Assembly: GCA_019096065.1 (NCBI GenBank)
Contig: JAGUCH010000002.1
Coordinates: 7,638,501 to 7,702,500, forward strand
Origin: Paracyclopina nana
Taxonomy: Eukaryota; Arthropoda; Copepoda; Cyclopoida; Cyclopettidae
Reading direction: 5' to 3'
DNA: 64,000 nt
Shown piece after piece: positions 47,201 to 58,698 of the stretch; within the stretch, counting starts at the first letter, position 1; each line of letters begins with the position of its first letter. The translations under genes were made by a program, and so were the position numbers. The notes under the pieces were generated by a model, which worked only from the letters and a program-made list of their open reading frames with translations, was not told where the DNA came from and searched no databases.

Positions 47201-50200
47201 GAAGCAACGTATTAGTCACGCAGCAAAAAACAATGCAGATTAAGTATCTCAAAAATATTCTATCGTGCCAAGATGGAGCAGCCAAGATTTCAGCTCTGTC
47301 ATGGTCTCCCAATAACTTGAAGCTAGCCGTTTGCACAGCAGACAGAGTCATCATACTTTTTGATGAAACTGGAGAGAAGCGGGACAAGTTTTCAACGAAG
47401 CCCGCTGATGCAAAATACGGAAAAAGAAGCTACACAGTCAAAGGTCTTGAGTTCTCTCCTGATAGCTCCAAATTAGCAGTGGGCCAAACAGACAACATTG
47501 TCTTCGTCTACAAAGTGGGCGAGGATTGGGGTGAAAAGAAAGTGATTTGCAACAAGTTCGTTCAAACATCAGCAGTGACATGTCTCACTTGGCCTATGCA
47601 GGTAGTTAGCTTAGAGTAGCTATCACTAGGGCATCCCTAATAATTTCTAATTCATCATGATAGGGTCCAATCATAGTTGGGTTGGCAGATGGAAAGGTCA
47701 GAGCAGCCCACACAAAGACAAACAAGGCCACCACATTATATAATACCGACTCCTATGTTGTGTCTCTTGCATCCAACAGTGAAGGCACAGGGTTCTTATC
47801 TGGGCATGCAGATGGGTCAATTGTTAGGTGGTATGTGGCTGATGATACGACAGCAAAGCCCCAAGGAAAAGTTGTGGTGCACAGCATTCCTCCATATGCT
47901 TTGGCTTGGGCTTCAAACCACTTGGCAGTGGCTGGATCCGACAAAAAAGTGGTCTTTTACACACCTGAGGGAACAGTGTCTCAACAATTTGACTATTTCA
48001 GAGATCCCACAGAAAAAGAGTTTACCACCATGTGCTGCAGCCCTAGTGGACAGGCCCTTTGTGTTGGCAGCTATGACAGAATCAGAGTTTATAGTTGGAG
48101 TGCAAGGAAAAACCTGTGGGAGGAGAACGGAGCCAAGGAAATCAAGTACTTGTACAGCATTACAGCTTTGGGGTGGAAAAGAGATGGATCCAGAGTTGCT
48201 GCTGGATCCTTGTGTGGAGGAGTGGAAGTCTTTGAATCTGTCCTTAGAAGAGCTGTTTGGAAAAATAAGTTTGAGATGACTTTTGTGGGACCCAGCCAAG
48301 TTCTTGTGAAGCCTCTAGTGAAAGGAGCCAGGGGCGTCATCTTGAAGTCAGTGTATGGATACGAAATTACTGATGTCAAGATCATGGGTGGGGAAAACTA
48401 CCTGGTGGCAAGAACTCCAGAGACAATGCTTTTAGGAGATTTACAGAGGAATCTGCTCTCAGAGATTCAATGGGGATCTACCATGGGTGGCAATGAGAAA
48501 TTTTACTTTGAAAATGCCAACGTCTGCATGATTTTCAACGCTGGAGAGCTGAGCTTGGTAAGTAAATATTAAAAGGGCAAAGTGACGCAGGGTGCTTTTT
48601 TTAGTCTTTCCAGAAAGGATCATAGAAACATAGAAGCTTGCAATCAGAATTAAAAATAGGCTTGATTTTTCATTTGTAAATTTGATTCGAGGGGACTTGA
48701 TTAAATATTTCCGATTTTGATTAAGCGAATGCATCTCAATCTATGTAGTGCAGACTTTAAAAATTCGAGCGAACCTGTAATAGTATTTAATTTAGGAAGG
48801 GCGAAATATATATTTATATCCAGCTGGGGAACAAAAAGTAGGGCCATAAAAGAGCTGAGATAGGATTTCATAGCAATGGAACGAGCTCTAACTCGGCTCA
48901 GTAACTCACGATATGGAAGAATGGAAATATAATTTGATTATATTATTTCAAGACTTAGCTATCAAAAATCCCAATCGCCAGAAAATAATACTTTTGAAAG
49001 AGCTATAATATATATTTGTATGAAGCTGGGGAACATAAAGTAGGGCCGTTAAAGAGCTGAGTGAGGATTTCAAAAAGGAATAAACAAGTTATTCTCGATT
49101 GGACTTATATTATCTCGGTTGCGGTATTTGTTCACGGTTCTCTCAATCAATTTGCAGCGTATGCGCGTCTTACAGTCCAATTCAGTTTTTGAACACTTCC
49201 GTTCAATTAGAAGCGTCTACTGAATTATCTTGCAATTTTCAGGTAGAGTATGGCAAAAATGAGGTTCTAGGCTCTGTGAGGACTGAATTCATGAATCCTC
49301 ATCTTATATCGGTCAGGATAAACGAAAGAAAAGTCAAAGGCATTGAAGACACCAAGAGGTTGGCCTACTTGTTGGACTTGAAGACGATTTCCTTAGAAGA
49401 TCTAGGCTTTGGCTACAGCCTTGGACAAGTTACCCACGACTCTAAAATTGATTGGGTAGAGCTTAATGAAACGGGAAGAAAGCTTCTATTTAGGGACAAA
49501 AGAAGTCGTCTGAATTTGGTTGATGTGGAGACCCTCACAAAGACGTCCATCATGAACTACTGCACCTTTGTGCAATGGGTTCCAGGCTCTGACGTTGTTG
49601 TGGCTCAAAGCAGGGACAACATGGGAGTCTGGTATAATATTGATGCACCTGAGAGAGTTACTTTGGTGGCCATTAAAGGAGATATTATTGACATTGCCAG
49701 GTACTTTGCAGTGTTTTTAGAATTGTTCATGGGTGCATTTTATAAAGCGGTGGCAAAGATTTTTTATTGCTACCAATCTTTAAAACTTAATTTGAAGTTT
49801 CTGTAATTACGCTAAAAGTATTTTTAAAAAAACACTTTTTTCTGAAGGTATGGTGATTTATCTAAAATTGCATACGTTTATTTCATCAAAAATTAGCAGT
49901 AGAGGGCATAATGTTAATGTTCTCTCACAGTTAGTTTGTGAGCGGTTACAAAGTGAAGTTTTTAGTATGAATTTATTGATTACTTTCAGAGAAGACGGAA
50001 AAACTGAAGTTATAGTCCAAGAGGGCCAACACCAACTTTCTTATGAGTTGGATGAAGGATTGATTGAGTTTGGAACTGCTATAGAGGATGGAGATTTCAA
50101 CCGCGCCATTGCTTACTTGGAGTCACTAGAGGCCACTCCTGAAACAGAGGCAATGTGGAGAACTCTAGCGAGGCTTTCTTTGGAAAGTAAGCAACTGCAC

Positions 50201-53200
50201 GTGGCCGAAAGAAGCTATGCAGCTCTTGGTGATGTCAGCAAGGCCAAATATCTGAGGGAAACCTTGAATATTGCTGACAATGCCATTGCCTTGTATGGCG
50301 GAGACGGGTTTGACTCCCCAGAGGTCTGGGCAAGGCTCTACATCTTGGAAAAGCAGTTCAAGGCAGCGGAAGGAATTTACTTGGAGCAAAATCAACCAGA
50401 TGAGGCCATTAGGATGTATCAGAGGCTGCACATGTGGGATGAAGCTCTGGCCTTAGCTGAAGCGAAAGGCCATCCCAACTTAGAAGAGCTAAGAGCTTCC
50501 CATGATAAGTGGCTTCTAGAAACTGGCCAAGAGGAGAAAGCTGGTGCAATAAGAGAAGCTGAAGGTGATTACAAAGAAGCACTCAATCTATTCCTGAAGG
50601 CTGGTATGGCTACAAGAGCCTCAAGACTGGTTCAAAGCCGAGAAGAGCTCCTCGACAATCCTGACGTTGTGGGCAGAGTCACTTCTGCCCTATTAAATGG
50701 GGAATTTTATGAGCAGGCAGGGGAGCTCTATGAAAAGGTCGACCAAGAGGACCAAGCCTTGGAGTGCTACAGAAAGGCCAATTCTTATGCCCGAGCTGTT
50801 GAGCTAGCCAGAAGAACGTTTCCGAGTGAGGTAGTGACCTTGGAAGAGGAATGGGGAGACTACTTGGCAGACAGCAAGCAAATGGATGCAGCAATCAATC
50901 ACTATATTGAAGCTGGTAGAACCCTCAAAGCTTTGGAGGCCGCTATCAGTGCAAAGCAATGGAAGAAAGCAGTGCAAATCATTCAGGTATACAAAAAGGA
51001 AGATTTGATACAGTTATTCTAGAGTGCACTTACTTTCAACTGTTTTTAGGTCATAGATGACCATAATGGTGAACTGAGCAAGTACTACTATCAGCTGGGC
51101 CAGCACTTTTTGTCAGTGAGAGAGTACAAAATGGCAGAAAAGTTCTACTTGGAAGGCAACATGGCCAAACAAGCCATTGAAATGTACAACAATGCTGGCA
51201 TGTGGGAAGAAGCTCACACTTTGGCCAAGAGATACATGGACTCATCCGAGGTTAGCAATATGTATATTGCACAAGCCCACAAACTGGAGCAGCAAGGGAA
51301 GCTGAAGGAGGCTGAGAAGCTATACATCAGTGTTCAAGAGTCTGATTTGGCCATCTCCATGTATAAAAAGCAGAGACATTATGACCAGATGATGAGACTA
51401 GTCAAGCAGTACCATCCAGATTTAGTGCAGTCCACTCACATTCACTTGGCCCAAGAACTTGAGCAGGAAGGCAATCACAGAGCTGCGGAAAAGCACTTCA
51501 TCGATGCTGGTGACTGGAAATCAGCTGTTCACATGTATCGGTAGGTTAAAGCTACAATAGCATTACAGCAAGTGTTTTTTGGTACAGCTGCTGGATGAAA
51601 TTGGTCTGATTTCAGGGGCGTTGACCATTGGGAGGATGCATACAGGGTAGCTCAAGCTCAAGGTGGCCCTAACGCAGCCAAGCAAGTGGCATTTTTATGG
51701 GCCAAGACCCTCGGTGGGGAGTCGGCTGTGAAACTCCTGACCAAATTTGGCATTCTTGAGCAAGGCATAGATTATGCATGTGAAAGCTATCAGTTTGATT
51801 TTGCCTTTGAACTTGCCAAGTTGGCAGCCAAGGAGAAAACTGAGGACATTCATTGCAAGTATGCCATGGCACTGGAAGACGAGGGCAAGTTCACGGAAGC
51901 AGAGGTGCAATTTATCAAGGCGAAAAAGCCTAAGGAAGCAGTTCTCATGTATGTCCACAATCAAGATTGGGAGTCAGCTCAGCGAGTCGCTGAAGAGCAC
52001 GACCAGGCAAGTGTAGCAGATGTTCTCGTTGGCCAGGCTAAGGTTGCCTTTGAGACTGGAAACTTTACAAAGTTTGAAAGCCTCTTGCTGCGAGCACAAA
52101 GGCCAGAGCTGGCAGTGAAGCAGTACAAGGATACAGGCATGTGGCCCGAGGCTTTAAGAGTGTGCAAGGAGTACCTACCCCACAAGCTGAAAGCCTTGCA
52201 GGACGAGTATGACAAAGAGTCCATAGCCGACTCATCTAAAGATGTGGATGCTCTGCTGGCACAGGCCAGGAACTGGGAAGAAACTGGAGAATACGAAAGA
52301 GCGGTAGACTGCTACCTAAAAGTTGACAAAAGCAACACCAGCAACACTGCTACCATTGCAACTGCTTGGACCAAGGCCGCTGAATTGGCAATCAAGTTCC
52401 TGGATTCTGACAAGGCCATTGACGTGGCTCAAACAGCTGGACCAATGTTAGTTGAGATTGGCAGGCACAATGCAGCTGCCCAGCTCTACATGGGAGTAGA
52501 AATGATTAAGGAAGCTGTCGATGCCTTCATTTCTGCTCAGGAGTGGGGCAAGGCCAAAAAAGTGGCCAAAGAGCTAGAGCCTAGGTTAGAGCCCTACGTG
52601 GATCAGAGGTACAAGGATTTCCTCAAGAATGAAGGCAAGGCGGATCAACTGGCCAGTGTGGACTTGATTTCGGCCCTTGACATGTATGTAGAACAAGGCA
52701 ATTGGGACAGGGCTCTGGACACAGCAGCCACTCATGGGCAAGATGTGCTTCACAAGTATGTTGCAATTTGTGCTACCAAAGCAATCAAGGATGGAAAGCC
52801 CCTCGATGCTCTCAATTTGTACAAGAAATACGGAGCGCCCGCTTTTGCGCAAAATTTCAATATTTACAAGAGGATAGCAGTTGACCTTCTTTCATTGCCA
52901 TTCGACGACGACCACCTAGGAGGAGCTAATTATTTTACATGGGCCTCCTTCAGAGATATCATGCTAGACCTGACGGAAAATATGCACCAAGAGTATGAGG
53001 GAAGTCAGGCGCACAAGGACTTCAAGATGTTGCTTTTGATTTCGCATTACATGGCCCTCAGGGCTGCATGCACGCCGCAAAAGGCCCTCAAGGAAATATC
53101 TACCAAAATATCCGTTGCCTTGCTGAGGCACACCGATGTCATCCCAGCAGACAAGGCTTTTTACGAGGCGGGTATTGCCGCCCGGGAGGTTGGTTGGCTA

Positions 53201-54562
53201 AACATGGCATTCGTTTTCCTCAACAGGTACACAACTTTTTTTGAACTTATTCCAACAAGCCCAGCTTTAATCCTCGCTTCATAGATACCTAGATTTGTAT
53301 GAGGCCATTGAGGAGGGCAATACCGACAGCTTGGACAACACCGACTTTCTCGACACTGACATACCCTTAGAAATCCCCCTACCTGAATATCCCCACTTGC
53401 CCAAAGACAAGCACGAGGCTATAAAAGAGTGGGTGTTGGCAGTATCCATGGACCAGAAAGTGGAGCAGATACTGCCAATGGACGAAAGGATGACTTACGA
53501 GGCGTCACTTTCAACTGCTAACACCGGTACAACCTACCCGGCATGTGTCATCACTGGCTATCCCGTGCTAGGAAGCAAGATTGAATTTGCTCGGGGCATG
53601 GTGGCAAACAAGGAGGATTGGAACAAGTTTGTGATGACAGCTAAAATGGTTTCAGATACAGAGATACAGGATGTTCTCAAGTTTATCAGCAATTGGTGTG
53701 GACTTGGGGGTGCAGCCCCTAGCTTTTCTTTTAAATAACTTAATAAAATTCGTCTTAGCCACATGTAAAAGATAATTCGTTCTGTAGCCGCAAGTAGCGT
53801 GATTTGGCTGGTTTTAATCAACCAGCCTATCTTTTAAGCTGTAAACTACTCGCAAAAAATAAATTTAAGCACAACTTACCAAGCCCGTCTGTTGCCATAG
53901 AAGCCACATAGTAGGCAAACATGCCGCCATTGGAAATGCCCGACAAATGGATCTGGTCCAAGTCTATGCACCATTCCTCAGAGATTTTGTCAATCAAAAA
54001 TCCAATGAATCCTATATCATCATGACAACTGGTCCAATCACACGAGCTCAACGCGCTGCAAAGTGGGCAAGATCCATAGCATTCAATGGGGCCCCATTGC
54101 TCCCTATTTGTATCACAAATGGCTCCCTTCGGTCCTTCGGTAGAAGAGCAATTCCAAGAGCCCATTTGATTGGGGCTGTCAGCCATGCCATTGGGCCAGA
54201 GCAGCATGAAATTTTGGGCTAGAGCAACCTTTTTCCAGGGCGAAGTGTGCACTTGGCCGTCGGAGCTGCCAGTCCATCCATGGAGATCCAACACCAATGG
54301 AATTGGCTCCACATCGGCATCTGTTTTTGCAAGCCATCTTATAAATGGATCATTAATTATCTTCACTATACTCACACCAGGGTACTTGAAGGATATAATC
54401 TCTTTCCACTGGTCCTTGTTGTTTATCCTGATAAGTGACAAAAAATTCCCCATGATGACCAGGAGATGGCCAACTTGGAATTGGTTTTTCACAGCCATTC
54501 GATGGTTTTGAGGCCGCTGTAATGCTGATCATGGCCAACAGATGTAATAAGTTGGACATCAT
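44233..54562 (-). CDS. PHB-depolymerase-like secreted esterase, split by a 9.2 kb intron (or two fragments)
   Basis: Alpha/beta hydrolase of the LpqC / esterase-PHB family; relatives cut polyhydroxybutyrate, feruloyl or similar esters. Exons 1 and 2 (54376-54562, 53880-54320) give the signal peptide [58 protein letters not shown] and the nucleophile [13 protein letters not shown], stopping at a phase-1 donor (GTAAGT). Exon 3 (44233-44669) starts at a phase-1 acceptor and gives exactly the missing C-terminal half: [26 protein letters not shown] (acid), YGHDYP (His) and [11 protein letters not shown]. Together they make one complete triad with no overlap. The intervening 9.2 kb holds ZIP7 and IFT172 on the other strand. 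The alternative is that a rearrangement broke the gene. Confidence 0.62.
44955..46628 (+). CDS. SLC39A7: Zinc transporter ZIP7 (SLC39A7 / Catsup)
   Basis: ER/Golgi zinc exporter of the LIV-1 ZIP subfamily. Exons: 44955-45027, 45117-45725, 45780-45991, 46095-46628. A signal-type N-terminus ([17 protein letters not shown]) leads into a long lumenal His-rich region with repeated HGHSHGG units, then TM segments ([34 protein letters not shown]), a cytosolic loop with another His cluster and a Lys-rich stretch, and the transport core [10 protein letters not shown] and [13 protein letters not shown] that bind zinc in TM4 and TM5. It ends [13 protein letters not shown]. In insects this gene is Catsup, which also restrains tyrosine hydroxylase. 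Normal length (about 475 residues). It lies inside the putative long esterase intron. Confidence 0.92.
46629..47232. other. Intergenic gap
   Basis: AT-rich spacer between ZIP7 and IFT172. The only feature seen is a 17-base tandem pair (AATTATACATTTTCTAC twice, about 46974-47008). Confidence 0.45.
47233..53738 (+). CDS. IFT172: Intraflagellar transport protein IFT172
   Basis: Peripheral IFT-B subunit needed for cilium assembly and tip turnaround; in arthropods it acts in ciliated sensory neurons. Seven exons: 47233-47601, 47664-48557, 49243-49700, 49990-50986, 51050-51540, 51616-53226, 53285-53738. The N-terminal half is two WD40 propellers ([99 protein letters not shown]). The C-terminal half is TPR-like helical repeats ([69 protein letters not shown]), ending [11 protein letters not shown] ... 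FSFK. About 1750 residues, colinear with vertebrate IFT172. Confidence 0.96.
48795..49075. repeat. Direct duplication in IFT172 intron 2
   Basis: Two copies about 195 bases apart share AGCTGGGGAACA, AAAGTAGGGCC, AAAGAGCTGAG and AGGATTTCA blocks (about 48810-48875 and 49010-49075). The copies have diverged. This duplication is part of why this intron (685 bases) is long for the window. Confidence 0.6.
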
Positions 54563-54736
54563 GTGGCAATTGGTAATAACGAACTTGTACCGCTTATGCT
54601 GGCGTCTCACTGATCAGTAGCAAAAAAGCTAACAAAAACAAAGCCGTACTTTAGGTCACTCTTCAAACATACAATATCTATATAGTTGAATGTTTGGCCA
54701 AGCCCCCCTGCTGACCTTTGGGGTTTAAGATAATTT

Positions 54737-54922
54737 TCAAATTAACGAATCCCGAGGGCAAATCTTAAAATTGACAACTAAGTAAATGTCATCATAGCCT
54801 TCATAATAGGCTTTCGGCTCAATGGAGAATAAAGCACAAGGAGAATTGTTGCCGTTTCGAGCATCAATCCACATGAAAGTGTGGGAAGCCATTAGGGCAC
54901 GCTTCGAAGTGATATTTGTCAT
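54737..54922 (-). CDS. Doubtful small ORF upstream of the esterase
   Basis: A 61-codon frame with ATG start (MTNITSKRALMASHTFMWID). No signal peptide and no family recognised. An acceptor-like GTAAGTCAG precedes it, so it might be a last exon of an unseen gene. Weak evidence; listed so it is not lost. Confidence 0.2.
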   Translation of the reverse strand: MTNITSKRALMASHTFMWIDARNGNNSPCALFSIEPKAYYEGYDDIYLVVNFKICPRDSLI

Positions 54923-55733
54923 TTCTTAATTCTGACTTACGAAGATACCAGCATACTTGATATAGCTTCAAAATGACCAACGCAATTTTGGCGACGGGTG
55001 CATTTTCTGCCAAACACATTTCTCATAGTTGCAAAATGTCAAACAAAAATTGGGCGACAGGTTCGTTTTGCTACGGACACATTTGGCAGTTTTGGGTTTT
55101 TTGGCATACCTTTTCCCAATGTTTTTTCTTTAGACTGGTCAGCGGGCCGGCCGGGCCCGTCAGTCTCAGCCAGTCACTCAGCCTTAGAGTGACCAGAAAA
55201 TTTGAGTGGGTTGTAGTCAGATTTCTCTGAAAAATAGCCACATTTGGCTGTCTCAGAAAAAAGACTCAAAATAGCCACAAATTGCCACATTTTTAGGAAT
55301 TTTTATGATAACAATAATTATCATGAAAATTTAATCCAATTTTTGAGATTATTGTTGCTGAAATCAAGAATGAATTTTTGGTAGCAAAAGACATAAAAAA
55401 AACCCCGCCATTTTTGCAAATTCAACTTTTCAAGCGTTTATTAAGTAAAAATATCAAATTGGGCTTTCCAAATATATATGGCCACAAATGGCTATGGCTA
55501 TGGCTATTCGGCCTTAATTTTGGTATCCCTGCCCGGTAGCAGTAAAAGGCACACTAGGCACACCGGCACACAGAGCACACTATGATATGGCAGGTAAATA
55601 TCTAAGTGAGTGTGCTTTTTACCATTGATTGTGCATTTTTCCAATTTGTAAAAGGCACACTCCAGTGACAAAGTTATGATAAAGAGTTGCAAGAAATTAA
55701 TCAACCAAAAAAAAGTACGATATTCCATCTTAA

Positions 55734-55930
55734 TGCAATCTTTTCCAACTGAACTTCACTAATACCTATTTGAAAACAAAAACAGTGTGTTAAGTCTTTC
55801 AGAGAGTAATTATGAGTCAAGTTAATCTCAACAGCTCCACTCCAACTGAACTCCACAAATACAAATTTAAAAAAACCATTGTGTTGAGTCATTCAGAAAA
55901 TAATTATGAGTCAAATAAATCTCAACAACA
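55734..55930. repeat. Tandem duplication of about 105 bases
   Basis: Two neighbouring units share CCAACTGAACT, ACTAATACC/ACAAATAC, GTGTTAAGTC/GTGTTGAGTC, TAATTATGAGTCAA and ATCTCAACA. The units run at about 55734-55835 and 55838-55930. Non-coding. Confidence 0.6.
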
Positions 55931-56149
55931 TCCATGTTTTATAAAGTTATTTCTCTTTTAATTAAAGTTATTTAAATCATGTTAGACAGAAAGACTAATA
56001 TATTAACTAATGAACATTATCTTTTTTGGCCATTTTTCTCTTAGATCTTTTTGTTTGTCCATTTTTTGTCACTCCACTTATCAAACCTTTGCTTGGATTT
56101 ACTAAGTATGAAAAATCAAAAAGTATAGGTACTGAATCTCTTAAACTTT

Positions 56150-56960
56150 TATGGAACATTTCTCCAACAGTGGTTGTCTAAAACCTGCGCTGACCCGCAC
56201 CAAGCCGCACCGCGACCCGCACTGACCCGCACCGATCCGCACTGACCCACGACAACCCGCACCATATTGCACTAACCATTAATAAACAAAAATAAGCTTA
56301 TAAAAGGATGTTGCAAGCATGACCTTCCTGGCACAGCTGGCCTTTTTGGCCTTTGCAAGAAAAGTTACTGCAGTGGCTGGCCAAGAAAGAGCCATTTCTA
56401 CTCTCCTAAGTAGCGAAGCAAAATTTCGAGTGCAATTTTTAACCCGTGCCAAGAAGTAACTTTTTTCAAAATGGTTAGTGCAAAAGTTAGCTGGTAGCAT
56501 AAACTTTCTGGCACAACTGGCCTTTTTGGCCTTTGCAAGAAAAGTTACTGAAGTGGCTGGCCAAGAAAGCCATTTCTGCTCTCCTATGTAGCGAAGCAAA
56601 ACTTCAAGCGCAATTTCAAACCCGCGCCAAGAAGTAACTGGTTACTGCAAAAGTTAGCTAGCAGCATGAACTTTCTGGCACAACTGGCCTTTTTGGCCAT
56701 AGGAGAGCAGATATGGCTCTTTCTTGACCAGACACTGCAGTAACTTTTCTTGCAAAGGCCAAACAAAAAGGCCAGTTGTGCCAGAAAGTTCATGCTACCA
56801 ACTAACTTTTGCAGTAACCACTTTGAAAATAGTTTGCTTTTTATTGTTGTTTTTTGGTTGGTGCGGGTCGGTGTGGCTCGGTGCGTTATGGTGCGGGTCA
56901 GTGCGGCTTGGTGCGTTTCGGTGGGGGTCGGTGCGGGTCGGTGCAGCTTTTAGACGCGGC
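56150..56960. repeat. Fold-back element with GTGCGGGTCG-type arms
   Basis: The left arm (about 56170-56275) is a run of decamer-like CCGCACTGACCCGCACC units. The right arm (about 56858-56950) is the reverse-complement run (GGTGCGGGTCGGTG). Outer edges match as TGTCTAAAACCTGCGCTGACC against its inverted copy near 56945-56965. Between them lie three direct copies and one inverted copy of a unit containing CTGGCACAACTGGCCTTTTT and AAGAAAAGTTACTG. Non-coding mobile-type repeat. Confidence 0.75.
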
Positions 56961-57409
56961 CTGTAACTAGTGCCAAGATCGTACTTGGTGCAACAAAACG
57001 CATCGTACCAGGAACTACTGACCGAACGAATCGTACTCCTTGCTACTGATTCATAAAACTGAATTTCAAGATTTTTTTTTGATAGCGCAAAACATCTTTT
57101 AGAGTCCCTTTTTTAAAAGAGTTGACTGTCACTACAACACTTGCGCGCTATTCAAAAGTAGAATTGTTCCGTCTTTTCGTCTTTTCATGCTTTTTTTGCA
57201 GTACTTGCTACTTGGTGAATCTCATTTTCAATAAGTGCTGCGTTATTCTTTTAGAAATGTAGCAGACCTACAATTACTTTCTATTGCCTAACGCTGCCTG
57301 ATAGCTCACTGTTGTCAGGCAGGAATCTCGGCTGGCCTGCCTGGTGCTTGAAATCAATGGCCTTTGTTTGCTCTATGGCTTTGCGTCGAATCACAACGCG
57401 TGATTTGCC

Positions 57410-57431
57410 CACGTGACTCAAGTCAACCAAT
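57410..57431. promoter_or_regulatory. E-box (CLEAR-like CACGTG) and CCAAT box upstream of the TP53INP-like gene
   Basis: CCCACGTGACT at about 57408-57418 fits the MiT/TFE CLEAR motif (GTCACGTGAC) in reverse. ACCAATCAG follows 10 bases later, a good CCAAT box. Both lie about 400 bases before the ATG of an autophagy-type gene. Function is inferred. Confidence 0.4.
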
Positions 57432-57815
57432 CAGGAGATGACATTTCATGTCGAAGAGAGCTTAGAGATGAGTCGATCAAGCTAGATCCGCATCGAGACC
57501 AGTGCGCCTCGAGTCAAACTCGAAATTCGTCTCAGCTGATCAACGTTCTAGTTGTCAAAACCTCCGTCTAGAAAAAGAGAAGAGCCAAGTTACCAAGGCA
57601 GCCTACGTTGAAAAAGGTTACTACATTCACTGTGGCCTTCGTCACCCCAACATCCTTTCATTAAAACATACCCGCTAGGCTGTGAGCAAGCCCTCTGACC
57701 TTGATCCGAGTCTCGAAGGTTATCTTCTCTTTCGTCATAATTCGTTGAAGTAACATTTCCCTCAAGCACTATCTCATCAATTCTGTTGCATATTCCCTTG
57801 ATTGAACTAGTAGAC

Positions 57816-58337
57816 ATGTTGAGCAATTTGGCAAGCTACATTTTTGGCAGCAGCAGCTCCAGGTCTGAAGAGACCAGTCAAACGTCCGCCAAAGCTGCTG
57901 AAGGGGCCAAGGATGACGAATGGGTCATTGTTGGAGGCGATGACAAGCCCCTGCTGACTCTGGGATCCCTCAATGAAGCTGCTCCCAGGCCTTCATTCAG
58001 CTCCACTGGATCATCCGAGATGTCCAGCGTTGAAGATCTTGACAACTCTCCAGATGACAACGATGTGGGGGAAGTGGAGCAACCCACGCCTTTGGTCAAG
58101 ACTGCGAGACGCCTCGTTTCGTGTGCCAATGGCTTGTCACTGACCCAAACGAAAGCCCTAAGACTGTCGCAAAAGGTCAAGCATAAGGAGTCAGGCAAGC
58201 ATTTGACTGCTAAGTCAACTGAGCGCCATAACAAGGCTGTGAAGGCTGGTGGCCACCACCATTCTAACAAGAAGAACAAGTCTGCCAACTTGTCAATAAG
58301 GTCTTGTGGAATCAATAAGCAACTCAAACAGTGTTAA
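57816..58337 (+). CDS. TP53INP/DOR-like autophagy and nuclear cofactor
   Basis: Short, largely disordered protein resembling the tumour-protein-p53-inducible nuclear protein/DOR family, which shuttles between nucleus and autophagosomes. Single exon, 173 residues. The N-terminus MLSNLASYIFGSSSS resembles the family opening. An acidic segment leads into DDEWVIVGGDD, an LC3-interacting motif (W-x-x-V) in the conserved position. A Ser/Asp-rich linker follows, then a basic helical C-terminal part (TARRLVSCANGLSLTQTKALR, then Lys/His-rich). The ATG at 57816 is the first in the frame. The main alternative is an unrelated LIR-bearing protein. Regulation: see the CACGTG/CCAAT pair upstream. Confidence 0.6.
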   Translation: MLSNLASYIFGSSSSRSEETSQTSAKAAEGAKDDEWVIVGGDDKPLLTLGSLNEAAPRPSFSSTGSSEMSSVEDLDNSPDDNDVGEVEQPTPLVKTARRLVSCANGLSLTQTKALRLSQKVKHKESGKHLTAKSTERHNKAVKAGGHHHSNKKNKSANLSIRSCGINKQLKQC

Positions 58338-58698
58338 TAATTTTTTTACGCTCATCTCCTCAAAACGCAATCGTTTCGTGCGTGGGTGCAATGTTCCGCC
58401 CTAACAATAGACCCTCTTTGTAATTATAATAGATAAAAAAGGTCACCCCATTAAAAAGGTAGACGAACAAACGTGCTAATTAAAAAAAGCTTTAGTAGAT
58501 TGGTGATGGAATTAACGTGACCTAGAAGTGTTCGCTGCTATCCTCCCCCCAAAAAAACTAAAAATTCGACAATTTTTCTTCAATTAGCCCTTGCAGGTGG
58601 ATGCGTGAAATTAATTCTTAATTCCTGCTAATTATTCATCATATGATAGACTGCACCTTACCCAAAGAAATCGAATAAATGTTAATAAGCCGCAGCTT
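58338..58698. other. Convergent 3' gap
   Basis: AT-rich 3' untranslated and intergenic sequence between the TP53INP-like gene (+) and RBM34 (-). No other feature was seen. Confidence 0.4.

Larger units (their letters stand above)
54963..57815. other. Repeat-rich intergenic region
   Basis: Apart from the repeats listed separately and the proximal promoter elements of the TP53INP-like gene, no gene was seen between 54.96 and 57.8 kb. A GC-rich patch near 55142-55160 (GGGCCGGCCGGGCCCG) stands out from the AT-rich surroundings. Confidence 0.5.
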
